64,000 nt of DNA from Metabacillus sp. KUDC1714 (lineage in GTDB: Bacteria; Bacillota; Bacilli; Bacillales; Bacillaceae). The stretch is taken from assembly GCF_014217835.1 (NCBI RefSeq), contig NZ_CP055263.1, positions 1-64,000 on the forward strand, written 5' to 3'. A model generated the notes under the pieces. The model made no database searches and had not been told where the DNA came from. It saw nothing but the letters and a program-made list of their open reading frames with translations. Both the position numbers and the translations under genes were made by a program. Positions 8,698 to 18,292 of this stretch are shown here, one piece after another; the stretch's first letter is position 1, and the number at the start of each line of letters is the position of its first letter.

Positions 8698-10320
8698 CTA
8701 ATCAGCAAAGATCGTTTTAATTGATAAACTCAATAATTCTGGGAACATATCAAATGCGTATGGAATATGCAATCGTTCTGTCCACTTGTGAGGATCTCTC
8801 CCTATAGGTCCTATATTTAAAACTGGGATATTTAAGTTTTGAATTTCTCTTAATGGTAACTGAAAACCATTTCCATAAAGTGGCATATTGGCAGTTAATT
8901 GAGTAACTGATTGTCCTTTGTCTGTTAGCTGGACAAAACTTAAATCACATAAACCTGGAAAATAATTTTGTTGCTTTAATTCGATTTGATATTGCGCTTT
9001 CGCAAGAGAAATCACTTCTCCAATAGTTTTCTGGATAAGCAGATCTTCTTTAGAAGACACCGCTGGATAATAAGGTGGGCTGTAAAAGACAACAATCATT
9101 GGTGCGTATTCCTTACATAACCCTGCTAAATCTGCAGCAAGTTTCGTTGAAAAATCACGATCATCTTTATCACCACGATTAGCTGACAAATCATTTATCC
9201 TTCTTTCTATCTCTTTATCACCATATCTGCTTATCGCTTTTTGTAATAGTTCCTGAAAGGTAAATACATTTACCTTGAAATCAAGTGGAGCAAATGAGAG
9301 AAACTGGTTATAACGTTGAACACGTTCTTGATAAAAAGACTCTACATTTAGAGCTGCTTCTTTTGCAATTTGAACGAGCTTTTCGTGGAGTTCACTAAAC
9401 GAACGGTCCATCATGAGTAAATTATACATTGACACAGATGTGTGAGGAATTTGTACAGAATACTCCGTCTTTAAATCTCGCATCATTAAGCTAGTTGGTG
9501 GTGGTGTTATTTCATCACCGACCTGTTCACAGAAAGAGTCGTTCAATTCCATTAAACGATTTATTTCCGAGAGTAATAAATTTGCATTAAGTCCTGAAAA
9601 AGGCTCCCCTACATGTGTTTCAATTCCATTACAGTAAAAGCCTGCGAGTACTTTCCCGATCGAGCCAGTGTAAATATAAAGGTTTTGATCGTTCGGGTAT
9701 TTTGCAAACATAGGTTCAGAGTTTATACATGTTTTATAGGTCAAGCCAAAGCGTTGCTTTAACTCATTTAATACAGTTACTGCACATAACATGCCAGCTG
9801 AATTAACCTCTTCATCAGGAACCGTTACTAATAAAATATTACCCTTAAACTCACCGCTCATTGCCCTTTCAAGCATCGCTAACTGAACAGTTAGGCCTGC
9901 TTTCATATCCATTGTTCCTCTACCAAATAACCACTCACCATTGTCAAGATCATCCCTTACAATTTTTGACAGTCTGGAACCTCTTGCTTTCAGCTCATTT
10001 GTCAGCTGTGCGGGACAAAAGGCTAAATGAGCTAAATCTCCATAGTCCTTGACGTCTACTACATCATAATGGCTTAACAAAACAATCGTTTCTTCTGTTT
10101 CACCCTGTTTTACCAAGGCGGTTACAAATGATCTTCCATCATCAACAGGATGAAGCTCCAGGAATTCGGGATGAGTTTGAAAATAATTTCTTTCCTTAAG
10201 CAGACCATAAATATGTTTACCTAAAGCGACCTCACCTTGCGAGCCTGTAATACTGGCATGCTCGACTAACTCAGTTATTAGCTTTACCAATTGATCCCTC
10301 GTTTGCCATTTCACCTGCAT
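8698..10320 (-). CDS. yqjN: M20-family peptidase/deacylase, RocB/YqjN-like
   Basis: 540 residues, similar in size to B. subtilis YqjN and RocB (arginine-degradation deacylase type). M20 metal-site motifs are visible: LLSHYDVVDV near residue 80, GRGTMDMKAG near 130, and VPDEEVNSAG near 165, giving the His/Asp/Glu set for two zinc ions. It probably hydrolyses an amide or N-acyl amino acid; the substrate is not shown by sequence. The ATG at 10320 starts the gene. It stands alone between the hairpin at 8626 and rnz, with 121 bp upstream to the rnz stop. Confidence 0.85.
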   Translation of the reverse strand: MQVKWQTRDQLVKLITELVEHASITGSQGEVALGKHIYGLLKERNYFQTHPEFLELHPVDDGRSFVTALVKQGETEETIVLLSHYDVVDVKDYGDLAHLAFCPAQLTNELKARGSRLSKIVRDDLDNGEWLFGRGTMDMKAGLTVQLAMLERAMSGEFKGNILLVTVPDEEVNSAGMLCAVTVLNELKQRFGLTYKTCINSEPMFAKYPNDQNLYIYTGSIGKVLAGFYCNGIETHVGEPFSGLNANLLLSEINRLMELNDSFCEQVGDEITPPPTSLMMRDLKTEYSVQIPHTSVSMYNLLMMDRSFSELHEKLVQIAKEAALNVESFYQERVQRYNQFLSFAPLDFKVNVFTFQELLQKAISRYGDKEIERRINDLSANRGDKDDRDFSTKLAADLAGLCKEYAPMIVVFYSPPYYPAVSSKEDLLIQKTIGEVISLAKAQYQIELKQQNYFPGLCDLSFVQLTDKGQSVTQLTANMPLYGNGFQLPLREIQNLNIPVLNIGPIGRDPHKWTERLHIPYAFDMFPELLSLSIKTIFAD

Positions 10321-10441
10321 AGCAGATCACCTACCTAAAATAAAGTATCTTTTATTTATAAAAGATTCCGAGTATATTAAAGTTCTTCAAGTTAAGCAGA
10401 AGACATGACGAAAGTAAAAGGTACTAACATTTTAGTAATTG

Positions 10442-11374
10442 CTACTCTCTGCTTTTAGGAACTTCAACCAGCATAAAATCTTCAGCCAAGTAGGTTAACG
10501 GAAACAATGCTTGTGCTTCTTTTACTAGCTTAGTAAAATCGTCTTCTGATTGGTAGCGAGAGCTTATATGTGTTAGTATTAACTTTTTCGCATTAGACTG
10601 TTTAGCAATCATTGCAGCTTGTTTTGTTGTCGAATGAAAATAGTCATATGCAAGCTTTTCATCACCTTCAGAAAATGTTGCTTCATGAATAAGCAAATCG
10701 GCTTCATGAGCTAGCTCAATACTATCCCTAGTGTATCTTGTATCTCCAAGAATCGTTACAATTCTTCCTTTTAGCTTAGGACCTAAAAAATCATTACCAT
10801 TAACTACCGTTCCATCCTCAAGTTCAACCTTTTGCCCTGCTTTGATTTTCTGATAAATAGGGCCAGGTTTGATCGATTGTTCTTTTAATTTATTTACAAG
10901 CAATACGCCTGGTAAGTCTTTTTCAATAACACGATATCCATATGACGCTATTCCATGCTCTAGCTTTTTGACGACCACCTTAAATTGAGTATCTTCAAAT
11001 ACAGTACCGTTTTCTATTTCGACAAATTCTAACGGGTACGTAAGATGTGATTGACTTATAGCTAGTGCTGTTCTGACAAATTCCTCAACTCCCCTAGGTC
11101 CATAGATTGTTAAGATATCTTCTCCTCCTTGAAAGGAACGACTGCTAATCAACCCTGGTAAACCATAAATATGATCGCCATGCAGATGCGTAATAAAGAT
11201 TTTTTCAATCCTTCTAGGTTTTATTGATGTATGTAAAATTTGGTGCTGTGTTGCTTCACCACAATCAAATAGCCAAACAGCTTGTCTTTCTTCTAACAAT
11301 TGAAGGGCAATACTCGTAACATTTCGAGTTTTAGCTGGTATCCCTGCCCCTGTACCAAGAAACATGACATTCAC
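10442..11374 (-). CDS. rnz: Ribonuclease Z (tRNA 3' endonuclease)
   Basis: 310 residues (B. subtilis Rnz 307). It cleaves the 3' trailer from tRNA precursors that lack an encoded CCA. The MBL zinc motif is at H63, H65, D67, H68 ([13 protein letters not shown]), with later ligands in ILGDTRYT and ILTHISSRY. The inserted exosite arm that grips the tRNA elbow is present around residues 150-200 ([18 protein letters not shown]). GTG start at 11374, 8 nt after GGAGG. The gene order yqjN, rnz, then divergent zwf matches B. subtilis. Confidence 0.94.
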   Translation of the reverse strand: MNVMFLGTGAGIPAKTRNVTSIALQLLEERQAVWLFDCGEATQHQILHTSIKPRRIEKIFITHLHGDHIYGLPGLISSRSFQGGEDILTIYGPRGVEEFVRTALAISQSHLTYPLEFVEIENGTVFEDTQFKVVVKKLEHGIASYGYRVIEKDLPGVLLVNKLKEQSIKPGPIYQKIKAGQKVELEDGTVVNGNDFLGPKLKGRIVTILGDTRYTRDSIELAHEADLLIHEATFSEGDEKLAYDYFHSTTKQAAMIAKQSNAKKLILTHISSRYQSEDDFTKLVKEAQALFPLTYLAEDFMLVEVPKSRE

Positions 11375-11818
11375 TTACTTTTCCTCCTAAAAATCACTTT
11401 CTTTTAGAATACATGAATAAAGGTCTAAGTTAAACTACCACTGTTCGATGCGATTCTTCCATTCCTTTTAAACAAGAAAATTAAGAAATAACGTGGTTTT
11501 GTCGGAAAACGTAACATTTTGTAACAATTCGCTTGACCAATACATATATGATTGTCTAAAATAGACTGAATAATAAAAACATTTTAATAAGATCGAGTGC
11601 TTAAACACGATATTTTTCTTTAAATCGTTTATACTAGTACTTGTGGAACTATTATGTTTGATTTACCGTACATTTACCTTTAAAATTAAGTATTTGTATA
11701 GAGTATTTTCCAATCAGTGTTCATAAAATTTTCATATCCGTAAGCAATAGTAAGAAGGGTATGGTTTTCATATCACTGATGAATAAATAAATGTATTTTG
11801 ACAAAGTGAGGTACGAAT
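11375..11818. other. Intergenic region between rnz and zwf
   Basis: 444 bp of AT-rich noncoding DNA between divergent genes. One candidate sigma-A promoter reads TTGACC (11533-11538), 18 bp, TAAAAT (11557-11562), pointing toward zwf but 256 bp from its start. I see no riboswitch motif, no hairpin with U-tract and no convincing small gene. Confidence 0.4.
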
Positions 11819-13297
11819 GTGATTACACAAGAACATCCTAAATCAGTTATCGTTATTTTTGGAGCAACTGGTGATTTAGCAAAACGAAAGTTGTTTCCCT
11901 CTATTTACCATCTAGTTCAAAACGAAAAAATCGGCAAAGAGTTTGCTGTTGTTGGAGTAGGAAGAAGACCTTGGACAAACGATGAGTTTCGCCACAATGT
12001 TTCAGATTCTATTCAAACTTCGATAAAGGAATCAAAAGATCTTGACGATTTCACATCTCATTTTCATTATCATCCATTTGATGTGACAAATCCTTCTTCC
12101 TATTTAGAGCTTAATGATTTATTAACTAAGCTTGATAGTACATATCAAACAGAAGGAAATCGTATATTCTATTTAGCAATGGCACCAGAATTCTTCGGAA
12201 CAATTGCTAAAAATCTTAAAAAGGAAGGCTTAACGGCTACAAAAGGCTGGAGTCGACTTGTTATTGAAAAACCGTTTGGACATGATCTTCCGTCAGCTCA
12301 AACATTAAATCAAGAAATCCGAGAAGCTTTTAACGAAGACCAAATTTATCGTATTGACCATTATTTAGGAAAAGAAATGGTACAAAATATTGAGGTAATT
12401 CGTTTCGCTAACGCTCTTTTCGAACCATTATGGAACAATCGCTACATTTCTAACATTCAAGTAACATCAAGTGAAGTATTAGGTGTGGAGGACCGTGGGC
12501 GCTACTATGAAAATTCAGGTGCTTTACGAGACATGTTTCAAAATCATATGCTACAAATGGTCGCATTACTTGCAATGGAGCCACCGATCAAGCTTACTAC
12601 TGATGAAGTAAGAAGTGAAAAAGTAAAGGTTCTACGTGCACTTCGAGCAGTTAGTGAAGATGAGGTATCTGACTATTTTGTTCGAGGACAATATGCGAGC
12701 GGTCAATTAGATAATAAACAATTAATTGGCTATACTGAGGAAAATAATGTAGATAAAAAATCCCAAACAGAAACATATGTTGCTGGGAAGTTGTTAATTG
12801 ATAATTTCAGATGGGCTGGTGTTCCCTTCTACATTCGAACCGGTAAGCGCATGGCTGCCAAATCTACGCAAATCGTAGTTCAATTTAAAGATATTCCAAT
12901 GAACCTATATTATAAAAAGGGTGAAAATGTTCCACCTAATCTACTCGTTATTAACATTCAACCTGATGAAGGAATTACACTTCAATTGAATGTGAAAAAA
13001 GATGGAGATGCTGGTGATTCTAAGCCAGTTAAATTGGACCTTTCAAACAATTTCCAAGACGGCATTAACACACCAGAAGCATACGAAAAGCTACTTTACG
13101 ATTGTATGCGTGGAGATGCAACAAATTTCACTCATTGGGATGAAGTTTCATTATCATGGTCCTTTGTCGATCCAATTTCTGATGCATGGAAAAAAGGAAA
13201 AGCCGCACTTGCTGCTTACCCTTCAGGATCAATGGGTCCAAAAGAAAGTGACGAAATGCTTGAAGCGGACGGTAATCAATGGTGGCCAGTTAATTAA
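11819..13297 (+). CDS. zwf: Glucose-6-phosphate dehydrogenase
   Basis: 492 residues. First step of the oxidative pentose-phosphate pathway, oxidising glucose-6-phosphate to 6-phosphogluconolactone with NADP+. The N-terminus has the nucleotide motif IFGATGDLAKRKLFPS; the substrate/catalytic signature RIDHYLGKE lies near residue 180; FYIRTGKRM lies near 340. GTG start at 11819, 7 nt after GTGAGG. A terminator follows. The next pathway enzyme, gndA, is encoded 1.2 kb downstream on the opposite strand. Confidence 0.96.
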   Translation: MITQEHPKSVIVIFGATGDLAKRKLFPSIYHLVQNEKIGKEFAVVGVGRRPWTNDEFRHNVSDSIQTSIKESKDLDDFTSHFHYHPFDVTNPSSYLELNDLLTKLDSTYQTEGNRIFYLAMAPEFFGTIAKNLKKEGLTATKGWSRLVIEKPFGHDLPSAQTLNQEIREAFNEDQIYRIDHYLGKEMVQNIEVIRFANALFEPLWNNRYISNIQVTSSEVLGVEDRGRYYENSGALRDMFQNHMLQMVALLAMEPPIKLTTDEVRSEKVKVLRALRAVSEDEVSDYFVRGQYASGQLDNKQLIGYTEENNVDKKSQTETYVAGKLLIDNFRWAGVPFYIRTGKRMAAKSTQIVVQFKDIPMNLYYKKGENVPPNLLVINIQPDEGITLQLNVKKDGDAGDSKPVKLDLSNNFQDGINTPEAYEKLLYDCMRGDATNFTHWDEVSLSWSFVDPISDAWKKGKAALAAYPSGSMGPKESDEMLEADGNQWWPVN

Positions 13298-13366
13298 TTA
13301 TTAACATTTTTTAATATGGCCATTCTAAAAATCAATATCATGCATTTTTGTCTACTTAATACTTTT

Positions 13367-13403
13367 AGCCGGTTGGTCATCTTTAGGACCAACCGGCTTT
13401 TTT
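13367..13403 (+). terminator. Terminator of zwf
   Basis: A 12-bp perfect GC-rich stem (AGCCGGTTGGTC / GACCAACCGGCT) with an 8-nt loop and a T6 tract. Confidence 0.9.
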
Positions 13404-13501
13404 ATGGAAATCATTGTTTAAAATTACCAGCTCTATGAAGCAATTTTTTTATTGCACGCTTGTTTTTTTATATGTTAAATTTCCCTTAAGGAGGGATTAA
13501 C

Positions 13502-13597
13502 ATGGTAATTTACGATCCAAAAAACATTTTGAGATGTATAAGTATCGGCAGTAGTATAGGCATTATTTTAGGGAGTATCTCAACACTCTTCACATAG
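13502..13597 (+). CDS. Candidate 31-residue membrane microprotein
   Basis: An ATG at 13502 sits 6 nt after AGGAGGG, one of the best ribosome sites in the window. It opens a 31-codon frame whose second half is hydrophobic (CISIGSSIGIILGSISTLFT). It starts about 100 bp beyond the zwf terminator, so it would need its own promoter, which I could not identify. The family is not recognised. The ribosome site is the main argument; a chance frame is possible. Confidence 0.4.
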   Translation: MVIYDPKNILRCISIGSSIGIILGSISTLFT

Positions 13598-13971
13598 CGT
13601 TCTAATTGCCGTTTTAAGACTTCAATTCTAATGACGTCAATTATATTCCTTAGTAAGGCATATTTGCTTTCCTTGACTAGATATAGAGCTATTAGAACAT
13701 ATCTAATGAACTTCATAACAGTTCATAAAATTGCACACAAAATAGTGACATTAGAACAAATTATAAAATAAAGTTCCAATCTACTATTTTTGTGCATTCT
13801 TATAGTGCCACCTAAATATGAAAAATGTGCGAATTGGCTCGTCTATTTGCCTCATACGCAACATTATTAACAGCATAAGATAAAGTGTGCAAGTCGCAAC
13901 CCTTGCAATCTCCTTATTTTATTTTGGGCTATTACTTTGGTAATGGCTCTTTTTCTTGCTAACGCCCGGCG

Positions 13972-14044
13972 TATACGCCTACATGAGTCTCACCTGTCCC
14001 GCTACTCTTAGCAGGAGTCTTTGCACTTACGCTCAAATCAACCT
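13972..14044 (-). repeat. Degenerate fragment of the 37.85-kb palindromic repeat
   Basis: Read on the minus strand, this follows the first part of the element at 37849-37977: AGGTTGATT, GAGCG, AGACTCCTGC, AGTAGCGGGACAGGTGAGA, then GGCGT(A/T)TACGCC. Several substitutions suggest an old copy. It is part of the 1.24-kb zwf-gndA gap. Confidence 0.65.
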
Positions 14045-14107
14045 GAAATAGGATTTGTACTAAAAGCAACTCTCTTAGAAAAGAACCTTGTTTTTTGTCT
14101 AGAATCT

Positions 14108-14152
14108 TATGGTAGGATTTTACTGTACGTTAGGAATGGGATAAAGTTTAAA
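14108..14152. repeat. Short dispersed repeat shared with about 48960-48993
   Basis: GGATTTTACTGTACGTTAGG followed by AATGGGATAA here matches GGATTTTACTATCCGTTAAG followed by AATGGGATAA upstream of yqzF with only a few differences. Both lie near other repeat pieces in noncoding DNA. Confidence 0.5.
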
Positions 14153-14218
14153 ACCATTAAAAATAGGTAATATATACTATACAGCATTATAGAAGAGGTA
14201 ATTAAAAGTCATAAGAAG

Positions 14219-14368
14219 GTGATTGGCATAATTAAAAATGAAGAAATGCTTATATTTATTAATGAGTTAGGTCTGCTAATTGATGAATATCAAAGATGCA
14301 AAAATACAGAGATTAAAGAGCAAATATATGACGATATATTACTTTTAAGTGATGTTATTAAACTTTAG
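14219..14368 (+). CDS. Possible small protein, 49 residues
   Basis: A frame from GTG 14219 (or ATG 14246) encodes an acidic helical peptide (NEEMLIFINELGLLIDEYQR, then CKNTEIKEQIYDDILLL). Composition looks protein-like, but the start lacks a well-spaced ribosome site (AGAAGG abuts the GTG). It lies between two fragments of a dispersed repeat. Family not recognised; it may be a remnant. Confidence 0.35.
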   Translation: MIGIIKNEEMLIFINELGLLIDEYQRCKNTEIKEQIYDDILLLSDVIKL

Positions 14369-14380
14369 GCTCTTAAACTT

Positions 14381-14416
14381 GGTCGGTGATTTCCGCTACA
14401 GGTGTTCACAGCGAGC
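14381..14416 (-). repeat. Second fragment of the palindromic repeat family
   Basis: GGTCGGTGATTTCCGCTACA followed by GGTGTTCACAGCGAGC matches the right end of the 37849-37977 element in reverse orientation (AGGTTGATTTCCGCTGCAGA, then TGCTCGC). Together with 13972-14044 it suggests a disrupted repeat copy. Confidence 0.5.
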
Positions 14417-14481
14417 TTTAACAGAGCAAAACTTTAACTTATTGGAGATTTTATATCCTTTTATTCGTCCCGAAAAACAGA

Positions 14482-14516
14482 AATGGACAAGAACCTTTGA
14501 AAGGTCCTCGTCCATT
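14482..14516 (-). terminator. Terminator of gndA
   Basis: On the minus strand, a 17-bp stem with a few G-U pairs (AATGGACGAGGACCTTT / AAAGGTTCTTGTCCATT) is followed by CTGTTTTTC, 19 bp after the gndA stop. Confidence 0.8.
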
Positions 14517-14534
14517 TTTAAATACTAACTAATA

Positions 14535-15947
14535 TTATTTTTGCATCCACTCAGTATGGAAAATACCTTCTTTATCTACACGTTGGTATGTGTGAGCACC
14601 AAAGTAGTCACGTTGAGCTTGTAAAAGGTTAGCAGGTAATGTTTCAGTACGGTAGCTATCATAGTAAGATAGTGCTGATGAGAAGCATGGTACTGGAACA
14701 CCGTTATTGATTGCTACAGTTAGGATTTGACGTAGAGCTCCTTGGTAGCTTTCAACAATTTCTTTGAAATATGAATCAAGTAGTAGATTTGCTAATTGTG
14801 GTTCCTTATCATATGCATCCTTGATTTTTTGTAGGAATGCAGCACGGATAATACATCCACCACGGAAGATCATTGCGATATCACCGTATTTCAAATCCCA
14901 GTTGTATTCTTCAGAAGCTGCTCTCATTTGCGCAAATCCTTGAGCATAAGAACAAATTTTACTCATGTATAAAGCTTTACGTACTGCTTCAATAAGCTCT
15001 TCTTTGTTACCTTCGAATGGTTTAGCAGCTGGACCTGAAAGAATTTTGCTTGCTTTTTGACGTTCTTCCTTCATTGCAGAAATGAAACGTGCGAATACTG
15101 ATTCTGTAATGATTGGAAGTGGTACACCTAAATCAAGGGCACTTTTACTTGTCCATTTGCCTGTTCCTTTTTGACCGGCAGTATCTAAGATGACGTCAAC
15201 TAATGGCTTACCAGTCTCATCGTCTTTTTTCGTAAAGATATCAGCAGTGATTTCAATTAGATAACTATCTAGTTCGCCTTTATTCCATTCAGCGAATACT
15301 TCATGTAGCTCATCAGCTGTTAAGCCTAATACATTTTTCATTAGGAAATACGCCTCAGAGATCAATTGCATATCGCCATATTCAATTCCGTTATGAACCA
15401 TTTTCACATAGTGACCTGCTCCATCTGGACCAATGTAAGTACAGCATGGATCTCCCTCAACCTTTGCAGAAATAGCTTCTAAGATAGGTTGTACAAGATC
15501 AAATGCTTCCTTTTGACCACCAGGCATAATTGAAGGTCCTTTTAATGCTCCTTCTTCTCCACCTGATACACCAGTACCAATGAAATGGATTCCACTCTCA
15601 GCAAGGTCTTTGTTTCGACGTTGTGTATCTGTATATAATGTATTACCGCCGTCAATTAAAATATCACCTTTATCAAGATGTGGTAAAAGCTGTTCAATTG
15701 TTGCATCTGTTGGAACTCCTGCTTTAACCATTAATAAAATTTTACGTGGAGTTTCAAGTGATTGAACAAATTCTTCAATGCTGTATGTACCAACAACATT
15801 TTTTCCTTTTGCTTCTGCTAAAAATTCTTCTGTTTTTTCTGCTGAACGGTTAAAGACAGATACTGAAAATCCACGACTTTCAATATTTAACGCTAAGTTT
15901 TTCCCCATTACAGCCAAACCAATAACACCAATCTGTTGTTTCGACAT
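14535..15947 (-). CDS. gndA: 6-phosphogluconate dehydrogenase (decarboxylating)
   Basis: 470 residues (B. subtilis GndA 469). It converts 6-phosphogluconate to ribulose-5-phosphate and CO2 with NADP+. The N-terminal Rossmann motif is [17 protein letters not shown] lies near 101; the substrate signature [20 protein letters not shown] lies near 127; catalytic Lys/Asn are within [14 protein letters not shown] near 180. ATG start with AAGGGA 9 nt upstream. Single gene, convergent with zwf across the repeat-filled gap. Confidence 0.95.
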   Translation of the reverse strand: MSKQQIGVIGLAVMGKNLALNIESRGFSVSVFNRSAEKTEEFLAEAKGKNVVGTYSIEEFVQSLETPRKILLMVKAGVPTDATIEQLLPHLDKGDILIDGGNTLYTDTQRRNKDLAESGIHFIGTGVSGGEEGALKGPSIMPGGQKEAFDLVQPILEAISAKVEGDPCCTYIGPDGAGHYVKMVHNGIEYGDMQLISEAYFLMKNVLGLTADELHEVFAEWNKGELDSYLIEITADIFTKKDDETGKPLVDVILDTAGQKGTGKWTSKSALDLGVPLPIITESVFARFISAMKEERQKASKILSGPAAKPFEGNKEELIEAVRKALYMSKICSYAQGFAQMRAASEEYNWDLKYGDIAMIFRGGCIIRAAFLQKIKDAYDKEPQLANLLLDSYFKEIVESYQGALRQILTVAINNGVPVPCFSSALSYYDSYRTETLPANLLQAQRDYFGAHTYQRVDKEGIFHTEWMQK

Positions 15948-16114
15948 TTGCTTACGTCCCTTCTAGTCCTTAGAGTATGTACAGGCAATAATCGGTTGCC
16001 TTCTTCCGACAAAATCTGCGGAATTGACACATAATTCGAATTATTTATTATGACTACAATTGAAAATACCATAAGTTTTAACTACATTTCAAGTGACATA
16101 ACTCATGTAATCGC

Positions 16115-17350
16115 TTACTCTCTTAAAAAATCTTTATTAAAGCTCGTACCAGGTGATTGATCATCTTCTCGCTCGCCTTTTACACCTCGTTTAATGAATT
16201 GATTTCCATATTTTTGATTTATTTTATCAATCACTTTAAGCAACGGTTCATCCTTTGCATCATTTTCAAATGAGAATAGATCTAATTGTTTTAACGCACC
16301 CTCCTTTTCAACCAAATCTTGAGCAGTTATACCTAACAGTCGAATCGGTTCTTCATTCCAATGGGTAAAAAAGAGCTGTTTTGCCATTGAAAAAATTTCA
16401 TCTTCATCACCAATAGGATTCGCTAATTTTCTACTTCTAGTTATTGTTTTTAAATTTCCATACCGAATCGTGATAAAAATCTTACTAGCTAAAACCTCTT
16501 TGCGCTTCATTCGAACCCTGACAGAATGTGCTAATTTTCGTAATACATCATTTATCTCATTTTCATTTGTCGTATCTTTTGAAAGGGTAGTAGAATTTCC
16601 AATACTTTTGAAATCATAGATCGAATCAGGATCTACTTCTCTATTGTCTACTCCGTTCGCTCGTTGTTTTAAACGTTCACCATTGACTCCAAGCAATTGT
16701 TTAAGCTGGACAGGATCACCATGAGCTAGATCATATATTGACTCAATGCCAATTGAGTGTAGCTTTTCAGCAGTTTTATCTCCGATACCATGCATGTTAC
16801 CTACTGGTAATGGCCAGAGTTTTTCAGAAAGTTCTCTTTTTCTTAGCACCGTAATACCAAGTGGTTTTTTCATATTTGATGCCATTTTAGCTAAAAATTT
16901 ATTTGGCGCTACCCCAATACTACAAGGTAGTAATAATTCTTCCAAAAGCCGATCCTGAATTAATGTCGGAATCTCTAATGGATTTGTACGTATAGATTGA
17001 GTAATATCCATATACCCTTCATCTATTGATACTGGCTCAACAAGGTCTGTAAATTCCCTAAGTAAGTCAAACATTGCACGAGATGCTTTGCGATAACGTT
17101 CAAAATTAGGCTTTTTGACGATTAGCTCAGGACATAGCTTACGAGCCTGCCATAGTGGCATCGTCGTCTTCACGCCTTTTGCACGTGCTTCATAGCTGCA
17201 AGTAACAATGATCCCTTTCCTCTCCTCTACATTACCAGCAATAGCTAGCGGCTTCCCCTGGAGAGAAGGATCATATGACATTTCAACTGATGCGTAAAAA
17301 CTATTCATATCAACATGAAGAATTATTCGACCGCTTGCAGGACGTTCCAT
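16115..17350 (-). CDS. dinB: DNA polymerase IV (Y-family, YqjH/PolY1 type)
   Basis: 411 residues. Translesion polymerase of the DinB branch. Catalytic carboxylates are Asp14 (LHVDMNSFYASVE), Asp110 and Glu111 (SIDEGYMD). The steric-gate region NSFYASVE, helix-hairpin-helix segments (GIGDKTAEKLHSIGI; LGVNGERLKQRANG) and the little-finger domain follow. The beta-clamp motif QLDLF is at 355-359, followed by an unusually long tail of about 50 residues. ATG 17350 after GGTGGAG. This is the position of yqjH in B. subtilis. No SOS box was identified. Confidence 0.93.
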   Translation of the reverse strand: MERPASGRIILHVDMNSFYASVEMSYDPSLQGKPLAIAGNVEERKGIIVTCSYEARAKGVKTTMPLWQARKLCPELIVKKPNFERYRKASRAMFDLLREFTDLVEPVSIDEGYMDITQSIRTNPLEIPTLIQDRLLEELLLPCSIGVAPNKFLAKMASNMKKPLGITVLRKRELSEKLWPLPVGNMHGIGDKTAEKLHSIGIESIYDLAHGDPVQLKQLLGVNGERLKQRANGVDNREVDPDSIYDFKSIGNSTTLSKDTTNENEINDVLRKLAHSVRVRMKRKEVLASKIFITIRYGNLKTITRSRKLANPIGDEDEIFSMAKQLFFTHWNEEPIRLLGITAQDLVEKEGALKQLDLFSFENDAKDEPLLKVIDKINQKYGNQFIKRGVKGEREDDQSPGTSFNKDFLRE

Positions 17351-17442
17351 ATAGCTCCACCACTCACTAAAAAGTTAATTTTTATTTTATCATGTAGGTT
17401 GAAAGCATGTTTTTATAACAACTAAAAAATCACCAATACAAT

Positions 17443-17907
17443 TTATTGGTGACTTACCATTTCCTCTTTTACAATGGCAATACTCTCAAGACTTGATATG
17501 AAAAGATTCGGATCAATTAACATTATCAAACGATCTTCAAGACTTGCAACAGCTGTGAAGTACTTTGTTGACTGAAACGCTCCAATACCAATCGTTTTTA
17601 ATTGATTTTCGTAAATATCTAAAATTTCTTTTGCTTCTTTTACAATAAGTGCTGCAGAGAGCTCTTCTGATTGCACAACGATTAGTTTAGCATTATCATC
17701 CCCGAATGTATCATCCTGATACAGAATACGATTCAAGTCTAGAACAGGGATTAACTCTCCTCTTACTTTAACAACACCTTTCATGTAATAAGGCATATTA
17801 GGAATAATATTTATATTTTCAAGCTTTTCAATAGAAATCACGTGTTCGATCGGCAGCCCATATTCCTCATTACCAGCTCGAAATACGACGACTTTTGAAA
17901 TGTCCAT
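17443..17907 (-). CDS. Orphan CheW-like chemotaxis adaptor
   Basis: 154 residues comprising a single CheW domain: VVFRAGNEEYGLPIEHVISI at the N-terminus and the conserved VRGELIPVLDLN core near residue 52. CheW couples receptors to CheA; there is no receiver domain, so it is not CheV. The start is ATG 17907 with AGGAG 6 nt upstream rather than the upstream ATG at 17934, which has no ribosome site. No chemotaxis gene is near, so it may act with receptors encoded elsewhere. It is transcribed away from pbuG. Confidence 0.85.
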   Translation of the reverse strand: MDISKVVVFRAGNEEYGLPIEHVISIEKLENINIIPNMPYYMKGVVKVRGELIPVLDLNRILYQDDTFGDDNAKLIVVQSEELSAALIVKEAKEILDIYENQLKTIGIGAFQSTKYFTAVASLEDRLIMLIDPNLFISSLESIAIVKEEMVSHQ

Positions 17908-18060
17908 ATAAATCTCCTCTCGGATCACATTCAATCCCTCATAATATAAGGTTTTCTATGACTATCATACTATGAAACAAAGTTAATGAAAAGAATATAT
18001 CTCCCACTACATGATAATATCCTTAAAATAAAAAGAATATATCAACAATTCATTCTCCTA

Positions 18061-18089
18061 TTGACGAATTTTGTCGAACTTGGTAAGAT
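18061..18089 (+). promoter_or_regulatory. Sigma-A promoter of pbuG
   Basis: TTGACG at 18061-18066, a 17-bp spacer, TAAGAT at 18084-18089. The expected start near 18096 lies about 20 nt before the riboswitch aptamer. Confidence 0.6.
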
Positions 18090-18115
18090 TCGATTTATTA
18101 TTTTAAAATAATAGC

Positions 18116-18185
18116 AACCTTGTATAAGTTCAAGAATATGGCTTGAACGTTTCTACCAGCTACCTTAAATGGCTTGTCTACAAGG
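18116..18185 (+). promoter_or_regulatory. Purine riboswitch aptamer, guanine/hypoxanthine type
   Basis: P1 pairs CCTTGTA (18118-18124) with TACAAGG (18179-18185). Conserved junction segments are present: ATATGG, GTTTCTACCAG and the TTAAAT loop. The discriminator base preceding TACAAGG is C, as in guanine-binding aptamers (U in adenine-binding ones). Loop pairing of ATATGG-side and CCTTAAA-side arms is consistent with the three-way junction. The purine transporter downstream fits. Confidence 0.92.
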
Positions 18186-18224
18186 ATTAGAGATCATTTT
18201 TCCCTTTTCCTTACTGTAGATAAC

Positions 18225-18259
18225 AACTTTGGCAGCTTTTGTTTAGCCAAAGTTTTTTT
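18225..18259 (+). terminator. Riboswitch expression-platform terminator
   Basis: A 9-bp stem AACTTTGGC / GCCAAAGTT with a 12-nt loop and a run of T residues lies 39 nt after the aptamer and before pbuG. Ligand binding should favour termination. Confidence 0.88.
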
Positions 18260-18292
18260 GTTTATACTTATTGCAGTAGGAGGAAAATCATC

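Noticed and set aside
13510..13716. 68-residue minus-strand frame
   Set aside because: No ribosome site, unlikely composition, and it covers a better-supported plus-strand microORF.
18239..18292. N-terminal extension of pbuG
   Set aside because: Starts in the loop of the riboswitch terminator; ATG 18293 has AGGAGG and the usual family start.
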